From contig JBEGQI010000039.1 in assembly GCA_041181065.1 (NCBI GenBank), positions 1 through 32,058 of the forward strand: a stretch of 32,058 bases of DNA, given 5' to 3'. Source of the stretch: DSYF01 sp041181065. Lineage in GTDB: Bacteria > Verrucomicrobiota > Verrucomicrobiia > Limisphaerales > DSYF01. Shown here in pieces: positions 15,793 through 24,786 of this stretch. The position numbers and the translations under genes were made by a program. Under the pieces are notes generated by a model. That model saw only the letters and a list, made by a program, of their open reading frames with translations, was not told the origin of the DNA and searched no databases. Within the stretch, counting starts at the first letter, position 1, and the number at the start of each line of letters is the position of its first letter.

Positions 15793-16365
15793 TCAGTGCA
15801 GGATGGGATGCCCGTGCGGCTGGCGCACAAGTTCTGCATCGAGGTCGAGGTAGAAATCGAGCCGCCGCTGCGTCTCGGGTTCATCAATATGCCGCGCCAT
15901 GATGAGATAGGTGGCGTAGTGATTTCCCTCGGATTCAACCAGACTGGCGTAGAACTTGGACAGTTGCGGATCAATCGTCTCCAGCGCCGCAGCCAGCACC
16001 TGAAACTTCTCACAGCTCCGCCCCTCCACCAAAGCGCCGCAGATCAACCGGTCGATCGCCTGATGACGGCTGCCGTTGCGCACGGCACGCATGAGCCCGC
16101 TGATCCACGGACTCGGAAACGTCGCACGAAACGGGATGCCCCGCTCACGCAACAAGCCGAGCACGAGCTCGAAGTGTTGCAGCTCCTCGATGGCGATGGC
16201 ATTCAGCTCATGCACATTGGCATGGAGGTCGGGAAACTTTTCCAGATTGAGCGCGGAAGTGGCCGCCTTGCGTTCCAGTTGCGCGTGGTCCACCAACACA
16301 TCCGGCAGGTTCGCCAACATGCGCGGCAACCAGTCGGCGGGAATCTTTTCGCGGAAGAGGAGCAT
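15793..16365 (-). CDS. miaE: tRNA 2-methylthio-N6-isopentenyladenosine hydroxylase, MiaE-like
   Basis: This 190-residue helical diiron protein hydroxylates the isopentenyl group of ms2i6A37 in tRNAs reading UNN codons. Probable iron ligands are E31 (in AQLERKAAT), E61 and H64 (EELQHFE), E114 (ALVEGRSCEKF), and E146 and H149 (ESEGNHY), the ferritin-like pattern of the MiaE family. The length fits the short MiaE form. The ATG comes one base after the pdxJ stop, so translation is probably coupled. The reaction needs oxygen, so it suggests an organism that meets oxygen at least part of the time. Confidence 0.87.
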   Translation of the reverse strand: MLLFREKIPADWLPRMLANLPDVLVDHAQLERKAATSALNLEKFPDLHANVHELNAIAIEELQHFELVLGLLRERGIPFRATFPSPWISGLMRAVRNGSRHQAIDRLICGALVEGRSCEKFQVLAAALETIDPQLSKFYASLVESEGNHYATYLIMARHIDEPETQRRLDFYLDLDAELVRQPHGHPILH

Positions 16366-16366
16366 G

Positions 16367-17107
16367 TCAGCCCTTGTAACCCGCCATCCCCGCGAGCATG
16401 TCCTTCACAGCCCGGGCGAGGCCGGTGAAGATGGCGCGACTCACAATACTGTGGCCGATGTTCAACTCGACGAGGTGCGGCACGCGATGCAGCGTGGCAA
16501 GATTCTCGTAGTTCAAGCCGTGACCGGCATTGACCCGCAAGCCAAGGCGATGCGCCTCATCCGCAGCAGCGATCAAGCGATTCAACTCGCGTTCGCGGGC
16601 ACGTTCATCCGCGAAATGCTCGGCGAACTGGCCGGTGTGCAATTCAACGAACTGAACGCCCGTCTGGGCCGACGCAGCCACCTGCGAAATATCCGGCGCG
16701 ATGAACAGGCTCACCTCGATGCCCGCATCACTCATGCGGCGGCGAGTTTCACTCAGTGAATCCAGATGCCCCACGACATCAAGCCCCCCCTCGGTGGTGA
16801 CCTCCTGACGGCGCTCGGGCACGAGACAGATGATGTCCGGCTTCAGCTTGAGCGCGATCTCGACGATCTCGGGCGAGTTGGCCATTTCAAGATTGAGACG
16901 GGTCTTGATGACCTCGCGCAGCTTCCAGACATCGCGGTCCTGGATGTGGCGACGGTCCTCGCGAAGATGAGCGGTGATGCCGTGGCAACCGGCCGCCTCG
17001 CATTCCAAAGCGGCGGCGACGGGATCGGGCTCACCAGCGGGCAAACCGCGATAGCGCGCCTCCCGGACCGTTGCGACATGGTCGATGTTGACGCCAAGTT
17101 TCAGCAT
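16367..17107 (-). CDS. pdxJ: Pyridoxine 5'-phosphate synthase
   Basis: This 246-residue TIM-barrel enzyme condenses 1-deoxyxylulose 5-phosphate with 3-amino-2-oxopropyl phosphate to make pyridoxine 5'-phosphate, the last ring-forming step of the DXP-dependent B6 pathway. Recognisable blocks are LGVNIDHVATVREAR at the N-terminus, GITAHLREDRRHIQDRDV, and the end region GLRVNAGHGLNYEN and ELNIGHSIVSRAIFTGL. ATG 17107 gives the normal family N-terminus. The frame extends upstream to 17482, but that extension overlaps VanZ coding sequence and has no family match. It is followed immediately by miaE. Confidence 0.95.
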   Translation of the reverse strand: MLKLGVNIDHVATVREARYRGLPAGEPDPVAAALECEAAGCHGITAHLREDRRHIQDRDVWKLREVIKTRLNLEMANSPEIVEIALKLKPDIICLVPERRQEVTTEGGLDVVGHLDSLSETRRRMSDAGIEVSLFIAPDISQVAASAQTGVQFVELHTGQFAEHFADERARERELNRLIAAADEAHRLGLRVNAGHGLNYENLATLHRVPHLVELNIGHSIVSRAIFTGLARAVKDMLAGMAGYKG

Positions 17108-17204
17108 GAGGCGTTTGTCTGCCACAGCAGGGAAGCGGACGCAAACACCAAAACACCGCGCCGCCCATTCCGCTTTCTGCTTTCCGGGCAGCGCTTTTCC
17201 CCCA

Positions 17205-17675
17205 ATGTTGTGCGCCGTGCGTCGCGTCTGGCTGTTCATCAAATTCTGGCTGCCACCCCTGCTGTGGATGTCGCTGATTTTCATCGGCTCCGCGGACAGC
17301 GCGTCGGTCAGTCGCTCTTCGCGCATCATCGAGCCGGTGTTGCGCTGGCTGTTCCCCGCCATTTCGGATGACGTCGTCGGGCACTGCGTTCTGGTGGCCC
17401 GCAAGTGCGCGCATCTGACCGAATACGCATGCTGCGCCATCCTGCTGTGGCGCGCGAAACGGCAATACACCGGCAAAGACACGCGCCCGTGGAATCCGCG
17501 CGAGGCACGCTGGGCGCTGGCGGCGGTGTTCCTCTACGCCTGCACGGATGAGATCCACCAGATCTTCGTGCCCGGTCGCGGCGCGGCGTTCCTGGACGTG
17601 CTGCTTGATACGCTCGGCGGCGCGCTGGGGTTGCTGGCCGTGTGGTGGGCCGGGCGACGCTCGAAGAAGTGGTGA
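17205..17675 (+). CDS. VanZ-family membrane protein
   Basis: This 156-residue protein has an N-terminal hydrophobic segment (LFIKFWLPPLLWMSLIFIGS), then the VanZ motif RKCAHLTEYACCAILLW. It ends with DEIHQIFVPGRGAAFLDVLLDTLGGALGLLAVWW, the standard VanZ signature, giving about four membrane helices. VanZ gives low-level teicoplanin resistance in enterococci; in most bacteria the role of this family is unknown. I chose ATG 17205 because the open frame back to 17085 overlaps pdxJ and is not hydrophobic. The 97 bases between this start and the divergent pdxJ start should hold both promoters. Confidence 0.85.
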   Translation: MLCAVRRVWLFIKFWLPPLLWMSLIFIGSADSASVSRSSRIIEPVLRWLFPAISDDVVGHCVLVARKCAHLTEYACCAILLWRAKRQYTGKDTRPWNPREARWALAAVFLYACTDEIHQIFVPGRGAAFLDVLLDTLGGALGLLAVWWAGRRSKKW

Positions 17676-17686
17676 AGCGCCGGCGG

Positions 17687-17872
17687 CTACTCCACCGCCG
17701 CTTCGTGTTTGAAGAGGGAGGCCCATTCGCGGGCGGCCTGACGTTCAGCGCGGGTGCCGCCGCGGAGTTCGAAGCCGCCTTCCCGCTTTTGCAGCAGGTG
17801 CGCGGCGCCGAAGCTGACGAGCACTTTGTTTTCATGACGGCGCAGCCAAGGGAACAGTGATTTCAATTTCAT
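17687..17872 (-). CDS. Small hypothetical protein (61 residues)
   Basis: From ATG 17872 the product is 61 residues, beginning MKLKSLFPWLRRHENKVLVS and continuing with GAAHLLQK, FELRGGTRAERQAAREWASLF. It is charged, with no signal peptide or membrane segment, and is not obviously a shadow because no gene overlaps it. It converges on VanZ with 11 bases between the stops. The sequence has the look of a conserved small protein, but I cannot name a family. Its frame extends to 17938 without a better start. Confidence 0.55.
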   Translation of the reverse strand: MKLKSLFPWLRRHENKVLVSFGAAHLLQKREGGFELRGGTRAERQAAREWASLFKHEAAVE

Positions 17873-17968
17873 ACGCGCCAAGTCTGCCAGCCGGGGTAGG
17901 ACAAATACGGGGGCAGGAAAAAATAATCCCTCTTGCAAACGCCGGGCCTGAGCCGCGTCACCGGACGG

Positions 17969-18652
17969 CTATTGCCAGCCGTGCATCTCGTCGTAACGGA
18001 AGGTCATCTCCGTAGGCTTGTAACCCTGATACCACTTGGCGTGCCCGTCCTCGAAGGCGAGGTTCTGTCCACCGGTGTGCGCCTGCCAGCCGATGGCGGG
18101 CAAGCCGTTCGAAGCACCACCGACGCAGTTCTGCGTGTAGTCATCCTTGTCGGCATCGAGCGGGTTGAACTCGAGCGTGTCCTCCTTGGTGTCGAACGTG
18201 TCGCCCGCCATCACGTAGCAGGACGGATAAAGGATGGATTGACCACGGACCGCGGCGCGTTTCGATCCCGGAGCGATGAATGCCGCGCGAGTGCCGTTGA
18301 AGTAGTTGAAGTTCGATTGCTTTGCGGGGGGCACAAGCTTGTTGGCTGGACAACGATAGACATTCGTGGTGCCGACATAGGAAACGATCTGCTGCATCCA
18401 GCTTTGCACGCCCGAGACCGGGTCGGTTTGGTCCCAAGCGATGGTGCCGGCGGACATGGGATAGCGGCTGTTCGAATCATCGGCATACATCCGCATACCC
18501 ATGGCGACCTGCCGCAGATGGGCGAGGCATTGCGTGGACCAAGCTTTGGCCTTGGCCTGGTTCAACGCCGGCAAAAGCAGCGCGGCCAGAATCGCGATGA
18601 TGGCGATGACGACAAGCAATTCGATGAGCGTGAACGCGCGTTTGGTTTTCAT
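17969..18652 (-). CDS. Prepilin-type (type II secretion / type IV pilus-like) pseudopilin
   Basis: This 227-residue protein starts MKTKRAFTLIELLVVIAIIA, a class III signal where prepilin peptidase would cut before FTLIE; the residue before the cut is A, not the usual G. After the hydrophobic helix come LLPALNQAKAKAWSTQCLAHLRQVAMGMRMYADD and, near the C-terminus, NLAFEDGHAKWYQ. This is the layout of the very numerous type II pseudopilin-like proteins of Verrucomicrobiota and Planctomycetota. ATG 18652 was preferred over 18694 because it places the charged leader right before FTLIE. The gene is divergent from comEC, with about 156 bases between them. Confidence 0.87.
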   Translation of the reverse strand: MKTKRAFTLIELLVVIAIIAILAALLLPALNQAKAKAWSTQCLAHLRQVAMGMRMYADDSNSRYPMSAGTIAWDQTDPVSGVQSWMQQIVSYVGTTNVYRCPANKLVPPAKQSNFNYFNGTRAAFIAPGSKRAAVRGQSILYPSCYVMAGDTFDTKEDTLEFNPLDADKDDYTQNCVGGASNGLPAIGWQAHTGGQNLAFEDGHAKWYQGYKPTEMTFRYDEMHGWQ

Positions 18653-18808
18653 GGCGTGAATCGGCAAATCTACCGGTCGGGTTTGACCGGCCAACGCCGG
18701 AAATATTCAAACGGAGAACCCTAACGCCAGGCGCCCGGCAACAAAATTTCTGCTGGCCTTCCCGCCCTGAGGACGGCATAAATAATCGCACAATCAAAGG
18801 AGAGAGAG

Positions 18809-21256
18809 ATGCGCCACCCGCTTGTAAAGGTTGCCCTGCTCTATACCACCGGCCTGCTGCTGGCAGAATGGTTTCCGTTATCGCTGCCCGCATTGCTAGG
18901 CATGGGGTTCTTGCTGTGTATCGGCGCGTTCGTCTGGGAGCGCGCGAGGCCCTGGCTGTTGATTCCCCTGATCATCGCCGTGGGATACGCCAATCTCATC
19001 TCCCGCACTGCGGTCAGTTCACCGAAAGACCTGAGGCTCAGCTTGACCAACGGGCCGGTGGATGGCGCGCTGCGTGGGCGGCTGGTCACAGCGCCATCGG
19101 TCCGCACGCACTGGCGCGGGACGGAACCCACCTTCCGCACATTGGCCGTGATGGAGGTGACCGCCATGCGCAACAAGACGGATTGGCTTCCCGCCAGCGG
19201 TCAGGTGATGACCACCACGCCCGCGGACCTCAGCGGCCAGGTGTTCAACGGGACCGAAGTCGAGGTCGCTGGCATCATCGCGCCACCACCCGACCCGGTC
19301 GCCCCCGGCTTGTTCGACTATCATGCTTATCTCCGGCGCCAAGGAATCTATTTCCAACTCAAGGCCGACGGCACCAGTTCATGGCACGTCCTCGGCGAAG
19401 CCAAACCCACCATGTCCGACCGTTTCATCGCCTGGTCGCAACGCGTGCTCGAACATGGCCTGCCCGAAAAGGATGAACCCTTGCGCCTGCTCGAAGCCAT
19501 GACGCTCGGCCTGCAGACCGGCTTGAACAATGACGTTTACGCACCGTTCACGCAAAGCGGCACGATGCACATCTTCGCCATCTCGGGACTGCACATCGCA
19601 CTGATCGCGGCTTTGCTCGTCGCCGTGCTGCGCGGGGCGCGGATGCCAAGAAACGGGTGCGGCTGGGTCGTGATTCCGCTCATCTGGTTCTACACCGGCG
19701 CAACCGGCTGGCAACCTTCGGCCATCCGTTCGACCATCATGATGACCATCATCATCGGCGGCTGGTCGCTCGGACGCCCCAGTGATCTGCTGAACTCGCT
19801 CGCGGCGGCCGGCCTCGTGATTCTCGTCTGGCAGCCGCAGCAACTCTTCCAAGCCAGCTTTCAACTTTCATTCTTCGTCGTGCTGAGCATCGCATTGCTG
19901 ATGCCGCCCTTGGAAAAACTCCTGAACAAATGGCTCGCCCACGACCCACTGCTGCCACGCGACGCGTTGCCGCGCTGGCGGCGCTGGCTGGAGGTTCCCT
20001 TGCGCTGGCTCGCGATGAGCCTGGCCACATCGCTGGCGGCATGGCTCGGATCGTTGCCGCTTACCGCATACTACTTCCACATCTTCAGCCCGGTCACATT
20101 GCTGGCGAACCTGCTCATCGTCCCGCTGAGCAGCGCCGCGCTGGCCTGCAATCTGGGCGCGCTCCTGTGCGGCACCTGGCTGCCGTGGGCTGGCGAACTG
20201 TTCAACAACGCCGCGTGGCTCTGGATGCGATGGATGGTCGGCCTCAGCGAATGGAGCGCCGCCCTGCCCGGCGCATTTTCCTACGTCCCCTCACCACCCG
20301 CCTGGGGTTTTATCGCTTACTACCTCTTGCTCATCGGCTGTCTCAGCGGCTGGTTTTTCCGAAAGGAAAACTTCCGTTGGACGTTCACCGCGCTGGCAAC
20401 TGTGCTCACTGTATTTGGCTGGGCTTGGCACACCGCCCGCAACGAAACCACCCTGACCGTGATTCCGCTCAGCGGCGGCCACGCTGTTTTCGCCGACGAA
20501 CCCGGACGCGCGAATGACTGGCTCATCGATTGCGGAAATTCCAACGCCGTGACGTTCGTCACCCTGCCGTTCCTGCATGCACAAGGCGTGAACACGTTGA
20601 CACACCTCGCCTTGACCCACGGCGACCTCCAGCACATCGGCGGCGGCGCGATGTTCATCCGTGCTTTCCCCACCAGACAAATCGTCCTCAGCCCCATCCG
20701 CTTCCGTTCGGCGACCTATCGCTCCATCACCGAGCTGCTGGAACAATTGCCCGAGCGGCAACGAGTCACCCAACGCGGCGACATCCTCGGACACTGGCAA
20801 ATCCTGCACCCGGAAGAATCCGACAGGTTCCCGCAAGCCGACGACGCGAGCCTCGTGATGCTGGGTGAATTCTACGGCTCGCGAGTCCTGTTGCTCGGCG
20901 ACCTCGGCCGACCTGGTCAGGAAGAATTGATGCTGAATGTGACGAACCTTCAGGCTGACATTGTCATCACGGGCCTGCCCGAACAGACCGAAGCGCTCTG
21001 CAACGGCCTCCTCGAACGGGTCAAACCGAAGCTCATCATCGTGGCCGACTCGGAATTTCCCGCCACCAAGCGCGCCCCGCCAGCGCTCAAGAACCGCCTC
21101 GCGAAGCAGTCCGCCCGCGTGCTCTACACCCGCACCACCGATGCCATCACCCTGCGTTTCACCCCCGATGGCTGGAGCACCCGTCTGATGCGCGAACCGG
21201 GGACCAACGCAGTCGATTCGGCCTTGTCCTTTGCGGACGAAGCGGATGACCCGTAG
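18809..21256 (+). CDS. comEC: ComEC/Rec2-family DNA uptake channel protein
   Basis: This 815-residue membrane protein has N-terminal helices (residues 5-60), a soluble OB-like DUF4131 region, then the competence-domain block MHIFAISGLHIALIAALL and SAIRSTIMMTIIIGGWSLGRPSDLLNSLAAAGL. A long series of helices follows. The C-terminal part from about residue 550 resembles the ComEC metallo-beta-lactamase domain, but its motif reads LTHGDLQHIGG where functional members have H-x-D-x-D-H, and the usual HHGS block is absent. It would carry single-stranded DNA across the inner membrane during natural transformation. The start has a strong Shine-Dalgarno, AAAGGAG, at 18796-18802. Confidence 0.9.
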   Translation: MRHPLVKVALLYTTGLLLAEWFPLSLPALLGMGFLLCIGAFVWERARPWLLIPLIIAVGYANLISRTAVSSPKDLRLSLTNGPVDGALRGRLVTAPSVRTHWRGTEPTFRTLAVMEVTAMRNKTDWLPASGQVMTTTPADLSGQVFNGTEVEVAGIIAPPPDPVAPGLFDYHAYLRRQGIYFQLKADGTSSWHVLGEAKPTMSDRFIAWSQRVLEHGLPEKDEPLRLLEAMTLGLQTGLNNDVYAPFTQSGTMHIFAISGLHIALIAALLVAVLRGARMPRNGCGWVVIPLIWFYTGATGWQPSAIRSTIMMTIIIGGWSLGRPSDLLNSLAAAGLVILVWQPQQLFQASFQLSFFVVLSIALLMPPLEKLLNKWLAHDPLLPRDALPRWRRWLEVPLRWLAMSLATSLAAWLGSLPLTAYYFHIFSPVTLLANLLIVPLSSAALACNLGALLCGTWLPWAGELFNNAAWLWMRWMVGLSEWSAALPGAFSYVPSPPAWGFIAYYLLLIGCLSGWFFRKENFRWTFTALATVLTVFGWAWHTARNETTLTVIPLSGGHAVFADEPGRANDWLIDCGNSNAVTFVTLPFLHAQGVNTLTHLALTHGDLQHIGGGAMFIRAFPTRQIVLSPIRFRSATYRSITELLEQLPERQRVTQRGDILGHWQILHPEESDRFPQADDASLVMLGEFYGSRVLLLGDLGRPGQEELMLNVTNLQADIVITGLPEQTEALCNGLLERVKPKLIIVADSEFPATKRAPPALKNRLAKQSARVLYTRTTDAITLRFTPDGWSTRLMREPGTNAVDSALSFADEADDP

Positions 21257-21310
21257 CGAATTCTGCTTGCGTCCATCGCGTCCTGCCCTGTCAATCCACG
21301 CAACCAGTCC

Positions 21311-24300
21311 ATGCTTGGAGCCAAACTGCGTTTCCTGACCGTTGCCGAACGCGAGCTTCGCGTCGCCGCACGGCGCAAGGCCACGCATGTCCTGCGCTGG
21401 ACGACCGGGCTGGCGTTCTTCGTGATCCTCCTGTGGTTGATGTGGGCGACGGACGCGCTGCAATACAAATCTCGCATCCACGATGCCTACTTCACCTTCT
21501 CGGTCTTCGTCTATTTTTACTGCCTGCTGGTAGGCGCCATCCGCACCGCGGACTGCATCAGTTCGGAGCGGCGCGAGGGCACGCTCGGGCTGCTCTTCCT
21601 CACGAACCTGAACAGCCTGGAGATCGTCGTGGGCAAATTGCTCTCCAACGCACTGCCCGCCGTCTATGGCTTGTTCGCCATCTTCCCGTTGCTGGCGATG
21701 CCCATCCTGATGGGCGGGGTCACGCTCGCCGAATTCGGCCGCACCTTGCTCGCGCTGGTGGACGCCATCGTTCTCGCGCTCGCGTGCGGCTTCTCGGCTT
21801 CGGTCGCCTGCAAACGCCAGTTCCCGGCAGTCGCAGCTGCGGTGGCCCTGGCACTGTCGCTCGGCGCCGCCACCCTGGGCATCGCCGCCATCGCTTACGA
21901 GTGCGACGTCTCGAACTGGTTCATCCAAGGCACCGCCTCCCTCTGCCCGCTCTACACGATTTCCGTCGCCGATGGCGGAAAAGTCTTTCAAGGCAGCCAC
22001 TACTGGTTCTCGCTCGCCGTCGTGGCGGTGCTGGCGGTGCTGATGCTGGCCAACACCACCTTCCGGCTGGCGATCTCGTGGCAGGACCGGGCCAGCAATG
22101 CCAGGCAGGCCAAAGAATCCTCAGCCCTCCGAAGCTGGCTCCGCGCCCGTCGCGAAGCCGGACGCACGGCGTTGCGCCGCCGCCTGCTCGACCGCAATCC
22201 GTTCTACTGGGTCACCGCTCGTCAGCAAATCAGTTCGCCCATCTTCATGCTCATCGTCACCGCCCTCGGGCTCGTGACGCAGTTCATCGTGGTGCCGCTG
22301 CTCAAGAGCGGATTCAGCAGCCAGACCAACGGTGCCATCCTCGCCAACCTGCTCGGGTGGCTCTTCTGCGGGCTCACGTTTCACGTGCTGACGCTCTACT
22401 ACGCCGCCCACATCGCTGCCCAAGCCGTCGCCGAGGACAAACAATCTGGCGCGCTTGAACTCATCTTCACCACGCCCATCCGGCAGAAGACCATCGCCCG
22501 CGGCCTCTGGCAGGCGTTTCGCCGGCGCCTCTTCTTCCCCGCCATCGCGGTCTGCTTTGCGCACGGATATTTCCTGTGGTTCGTGATGGGCATGTGCCTG
22601 GTGGACCCGCCCGGACGACGCGCGTTCCCGCCGGACATGACGCCGTGGAAACTGCTTTGGTTCACCCTGCTCAATCTCCCCATCGACGGCCAACGCATCG
22701 AATGGGGCATGGTGCTGGGCGTGCGCATCATCGTGCTGATCCTCCTCGCGACTTTCATGCTCTGGTTCACGCTCGGCTGGGTGGGGCGCTGGCTCGGCTT
22801 GCGCATGAAGCACGCGGGCTTTGCGCCGCTCGTCGCGCTGGCGCTGCTGGTCATCCCGCCCGTGCTCGTGTTCAGCCTGCTCTGCTTCGTCGCCGATGAA
22901 GCCGGCGTTTACCGGACCGGCGCCCGCATCTATGTTACCGCCACCGCGTTCGCCGCCTTTGGCATCGCGTTCGCGCATTGCGCCATCCTGCGCGGCTGGG
23001 CCGCCCGCCGGCTGCGCGAGAATTTCCGCGATACCGTCATCAGCAATCCCGACATCCGCCGGCGCACGTGGCGGGACCGCGGAGGCAGCGTGCTGCGCTT
23101 CGGCGGGCGGGCCGTGGGCTTTGCCACCGTCTGCGCGCTCCTCGTGTTCGGCTACTTCGGCTGCCAGAATTACAACAGCCGCCGCGCCTGGAACAACTTC
23201 CAGGCCGAACTCAAGCGGCAGAACATTTCCCTCGACGTCGCCGGGCTGCTGCCCGCGCCGGTGCCGGACGAGCAGAACTTTTTCCAAGCGCCCGCCTTCC
23301 GCGACGGCGTCACCAAAAGCAACGCCCCCCTCCGCCAGCTGCTGGACGACATGCCCGTCCTGGAGGTCCTCCGCACGGACCCGACCCTCAACGACCAGAC
23401 CCACCCCTGGGTGAAAGTCGGCCGGGCTCCGCTCCTGGAATTCGCCGCGTGGACTTCCGTTCCAGACGTGACCGAAGAGGCGGCCACTTCTCCCACGGGC
23501 CGCAAAAAGAGCAAGCGCCAGCCCTACGGTTACGTGCCGCCGCTCCAGCAAGTTTCCCCCGACTACGCCGGGCCCACCAACAACGACGCCATCGCCCCGC
23601 TCATCCTGAAACACCTGCAACGCTTCGACCCGTCCTTGGACGCGCTCGCCGCCGCCGCCCGCCGCCCGTTCCTGCGCAGCAACACCAACCGCACCGCCCT
23701 CGCCGTGCTCCAGTGGTCACAAGCCGACATGGATGCCTTCACGCGCCTGCACTTCCTCTTCGCGATCCGCGCCCTGTCCCGGCTGGAAACCGGACAATCC
23801 AACGCCGCCTGCACCGACCTCCTCACCTGCCTCCGGCTCACCCAGCTCGCCCGGCAAACCCCCGACGTGGCCGCCCCCGCACGCACCCATCTCCTGCTCG
23901 GCCGCTCCTTCCAACCCTTGTGGGAAGGACTCGAACGCCATCGCTGGAACGACGAACACCTCGCCGCCATCCAGACCGAACTCGATCAATTCGACCTCCT
24001 CGCGGATTACACCAACGCCGTCCAACGCACCGTCCGCGCCAACATCGCCATCTGGAAAGCCATTCCCGACGCGAAAGGGAAAAACGCAGAACTTCCCGAC
24101 GCCACCGGCGGCACACGTTTCTCCGACGAATGGCGCCACGTGCCCCGCGGCTGGTGGCTCGATAACTGCATCCAATTATTCCAAGTCGGCGCGCGCGTCC
24201 TCCGGGACACCGACCCCACCACCCAACGCATCGAACACAGACTGGACTACAACGACCTCGGCGAGTTGCCCATCGATGACCAAAGCCGCGACCTGCTCCT

Positions 24301-24634
24301 CATGGACATGGATTATTGGAACCCGGACATCCACCTCCTCGCCACCGCACAGACCGCCCTCAACCAAGCACGCATCGCCGTCGCCCTCGAGCAGGTCCGC
24401 AGGCAAACCGGCCGCTATCCCAAAACGCTCGACGCCCTCACGCCTCATCCCTTCGTCCGGATCCCGTGCGACCCGGAAACGGGCCGTCCCCTGCTCTACG
24501 AACTGAACAAGCAAGGCAATTACCTCCTCCGCGGTGTCGGTCGCGACCGCAAGCCCGCCGGCACCAACGCCTACTCCGACGACTGGCTCTGGGCCTATCC
24601 CGCGCACAAGCGGGCTTCGACCAATCAGCCGTGA
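21311..24634 (+). CDS. Double ABC-2-type permease with large C-terminal extension
   Basis: This 1107-residue protein contains two permease halves in one chain. Half one covers about residues 25-260, with the ABC-2 signature ISSERREGTLGLLFLTNLNS. Half two covers about residues 300-560, opened by RNPFYWVTARQQI and carrying VAEDKQSGALELIFTTPIR. A further helix lies near 597-617. About 490 mostly soluble residues follow, starting with RRAWNNFQAELKRQNISLDVAGLLPAPVPDEQNFF and ending with RRQTGRYPKTLDALTPHPF and GRPLLYEL, which resembles the C-terminal part of pseudopilin-like proteins. No ATPase gene is adjacent; comEC precedes it by 54 bases. The transported substrate is unknown. Confidence 0.72.
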   Translation: MLGAKLRFLTVAERELRVAARRKATHVLRWTTGLAFFVILLWLMWATDALQYKSRIHDAYFTFSVFVYFYCLLVGAIRTADCISSERREGTLGLLFLTNLNSLEIVVGKLLSNALPAVYGLFAIFPLLAMPILMGGVTLAEFGRTLLALVDAIVLALACGFSASVACKRQFPAVAAAVALALSLGAATLGIAAIAYECDVSNWFIQGTASLCPLYTISVADGGKVFQGSHYWFSLAVVAVLAVLMLANTTFRLAISWQDRASNARQAKESSALRSWLRARREAGRTALRRRLLDRNPFYWVTARQQISSPIFMLIVTALGLVTQFIVVPLLKSGFSSQTNGAILANLLGWLFCGLTFHVLTLYYAAHIAAQAVAEDKQSGALELIFTTPIRQKTIARGLWQAFRRRLFFPAIAVCFAHGYFLWFVMGMCLVDPPGRRAFPPDMTPWKLLWFTLLNLPIDGQRIEWGMVLGVRIIVLILLATFMLWFTLGWVGRWLGLRMKHAGFAPLVALALLVIPPVLVFSLLCFVADEAGVYRTGARIYVTATAFAAFGIAFAHCAILRGWAARRLRENFRDTVISNPDIRRRTWRDRGGSVLRFGGRAVGFATVCALLVFGYFGCQNYNSRRAWNNFQAELKRQNISLDVAGLLPAPVPDEQNFFQAPAFRDGVTKSNAPLRQLLDDMPVLEVLRTDPTLNDQTHPWVKVGRAPLLEFAAWTSVPDVTEEAATSPTGRKKSKRQPYGYVPPLQQVSPDYAGPTNNDAIAPLILKHLQRFDPSLDALAAAARRPFLRSNTNRTALAVLQWSQADMDAFTRLHFLFAIRALSRLETGQSNAACTDLLTCLRLTQLARQTPDVAAPARTHLLLGRSFQPLWEGLERHRWNDEHLAAIQTELDQFDLLADYTNAVQRTVRANIAIWKAIPDAKGKNAELPDATGGTRFSDEWRHVPRGWWLDNCIQLFQVGARVLRDTDPTTQRIEHRLDYNDLGELPIDDQSRDLLLMDMDYWNPDIHLLATAQTALNQARIAVALEQVRRQTGRYPKTLDALTPHPFVRIPCDPETGRPLLYELNKQGNYLLRGVGRDRKPAGTNAYSDDWLWAYPAHKRASTNQP

Positions 24635-24722
24635 TGCGTTGAGCGGCGGCACCGTGAAAGTCGGCTGCCCGCCCGCACCACGCTCCCATTTATCTATCCG
24701 GTCCGTGAAGTGAGCAGCGAAC

Positions 24723-24761
24723 TGTCACCCATGTCTTGGAACACCTGTTACCGATGTGTTG
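24723..24761. repeat. IS481-terminus-like sequence without transposase
   Basis: Two related units, TGTCACCCATGTCTTGG (24723-24739) and TGTTACCGATGTGTTG (24746-24761), lie 23 bases apart. TGTyACC-ATGT doublets like this occur at the ends of IS481-family elements. No second end or transposase frame is seen here, so it is either a relic or a chance match. Confidence 0.4.
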
Positions 24762-24786
24762 ACAACTCAACAGCGCTGCGGCGTCC

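Noticed and set aside
17108..17482. N-terminal extension of pdxJ
   Set aside because: It runs antisense to VanZ coding sequence and has no PdxJ-like residues; ATG 17107 fits the family.
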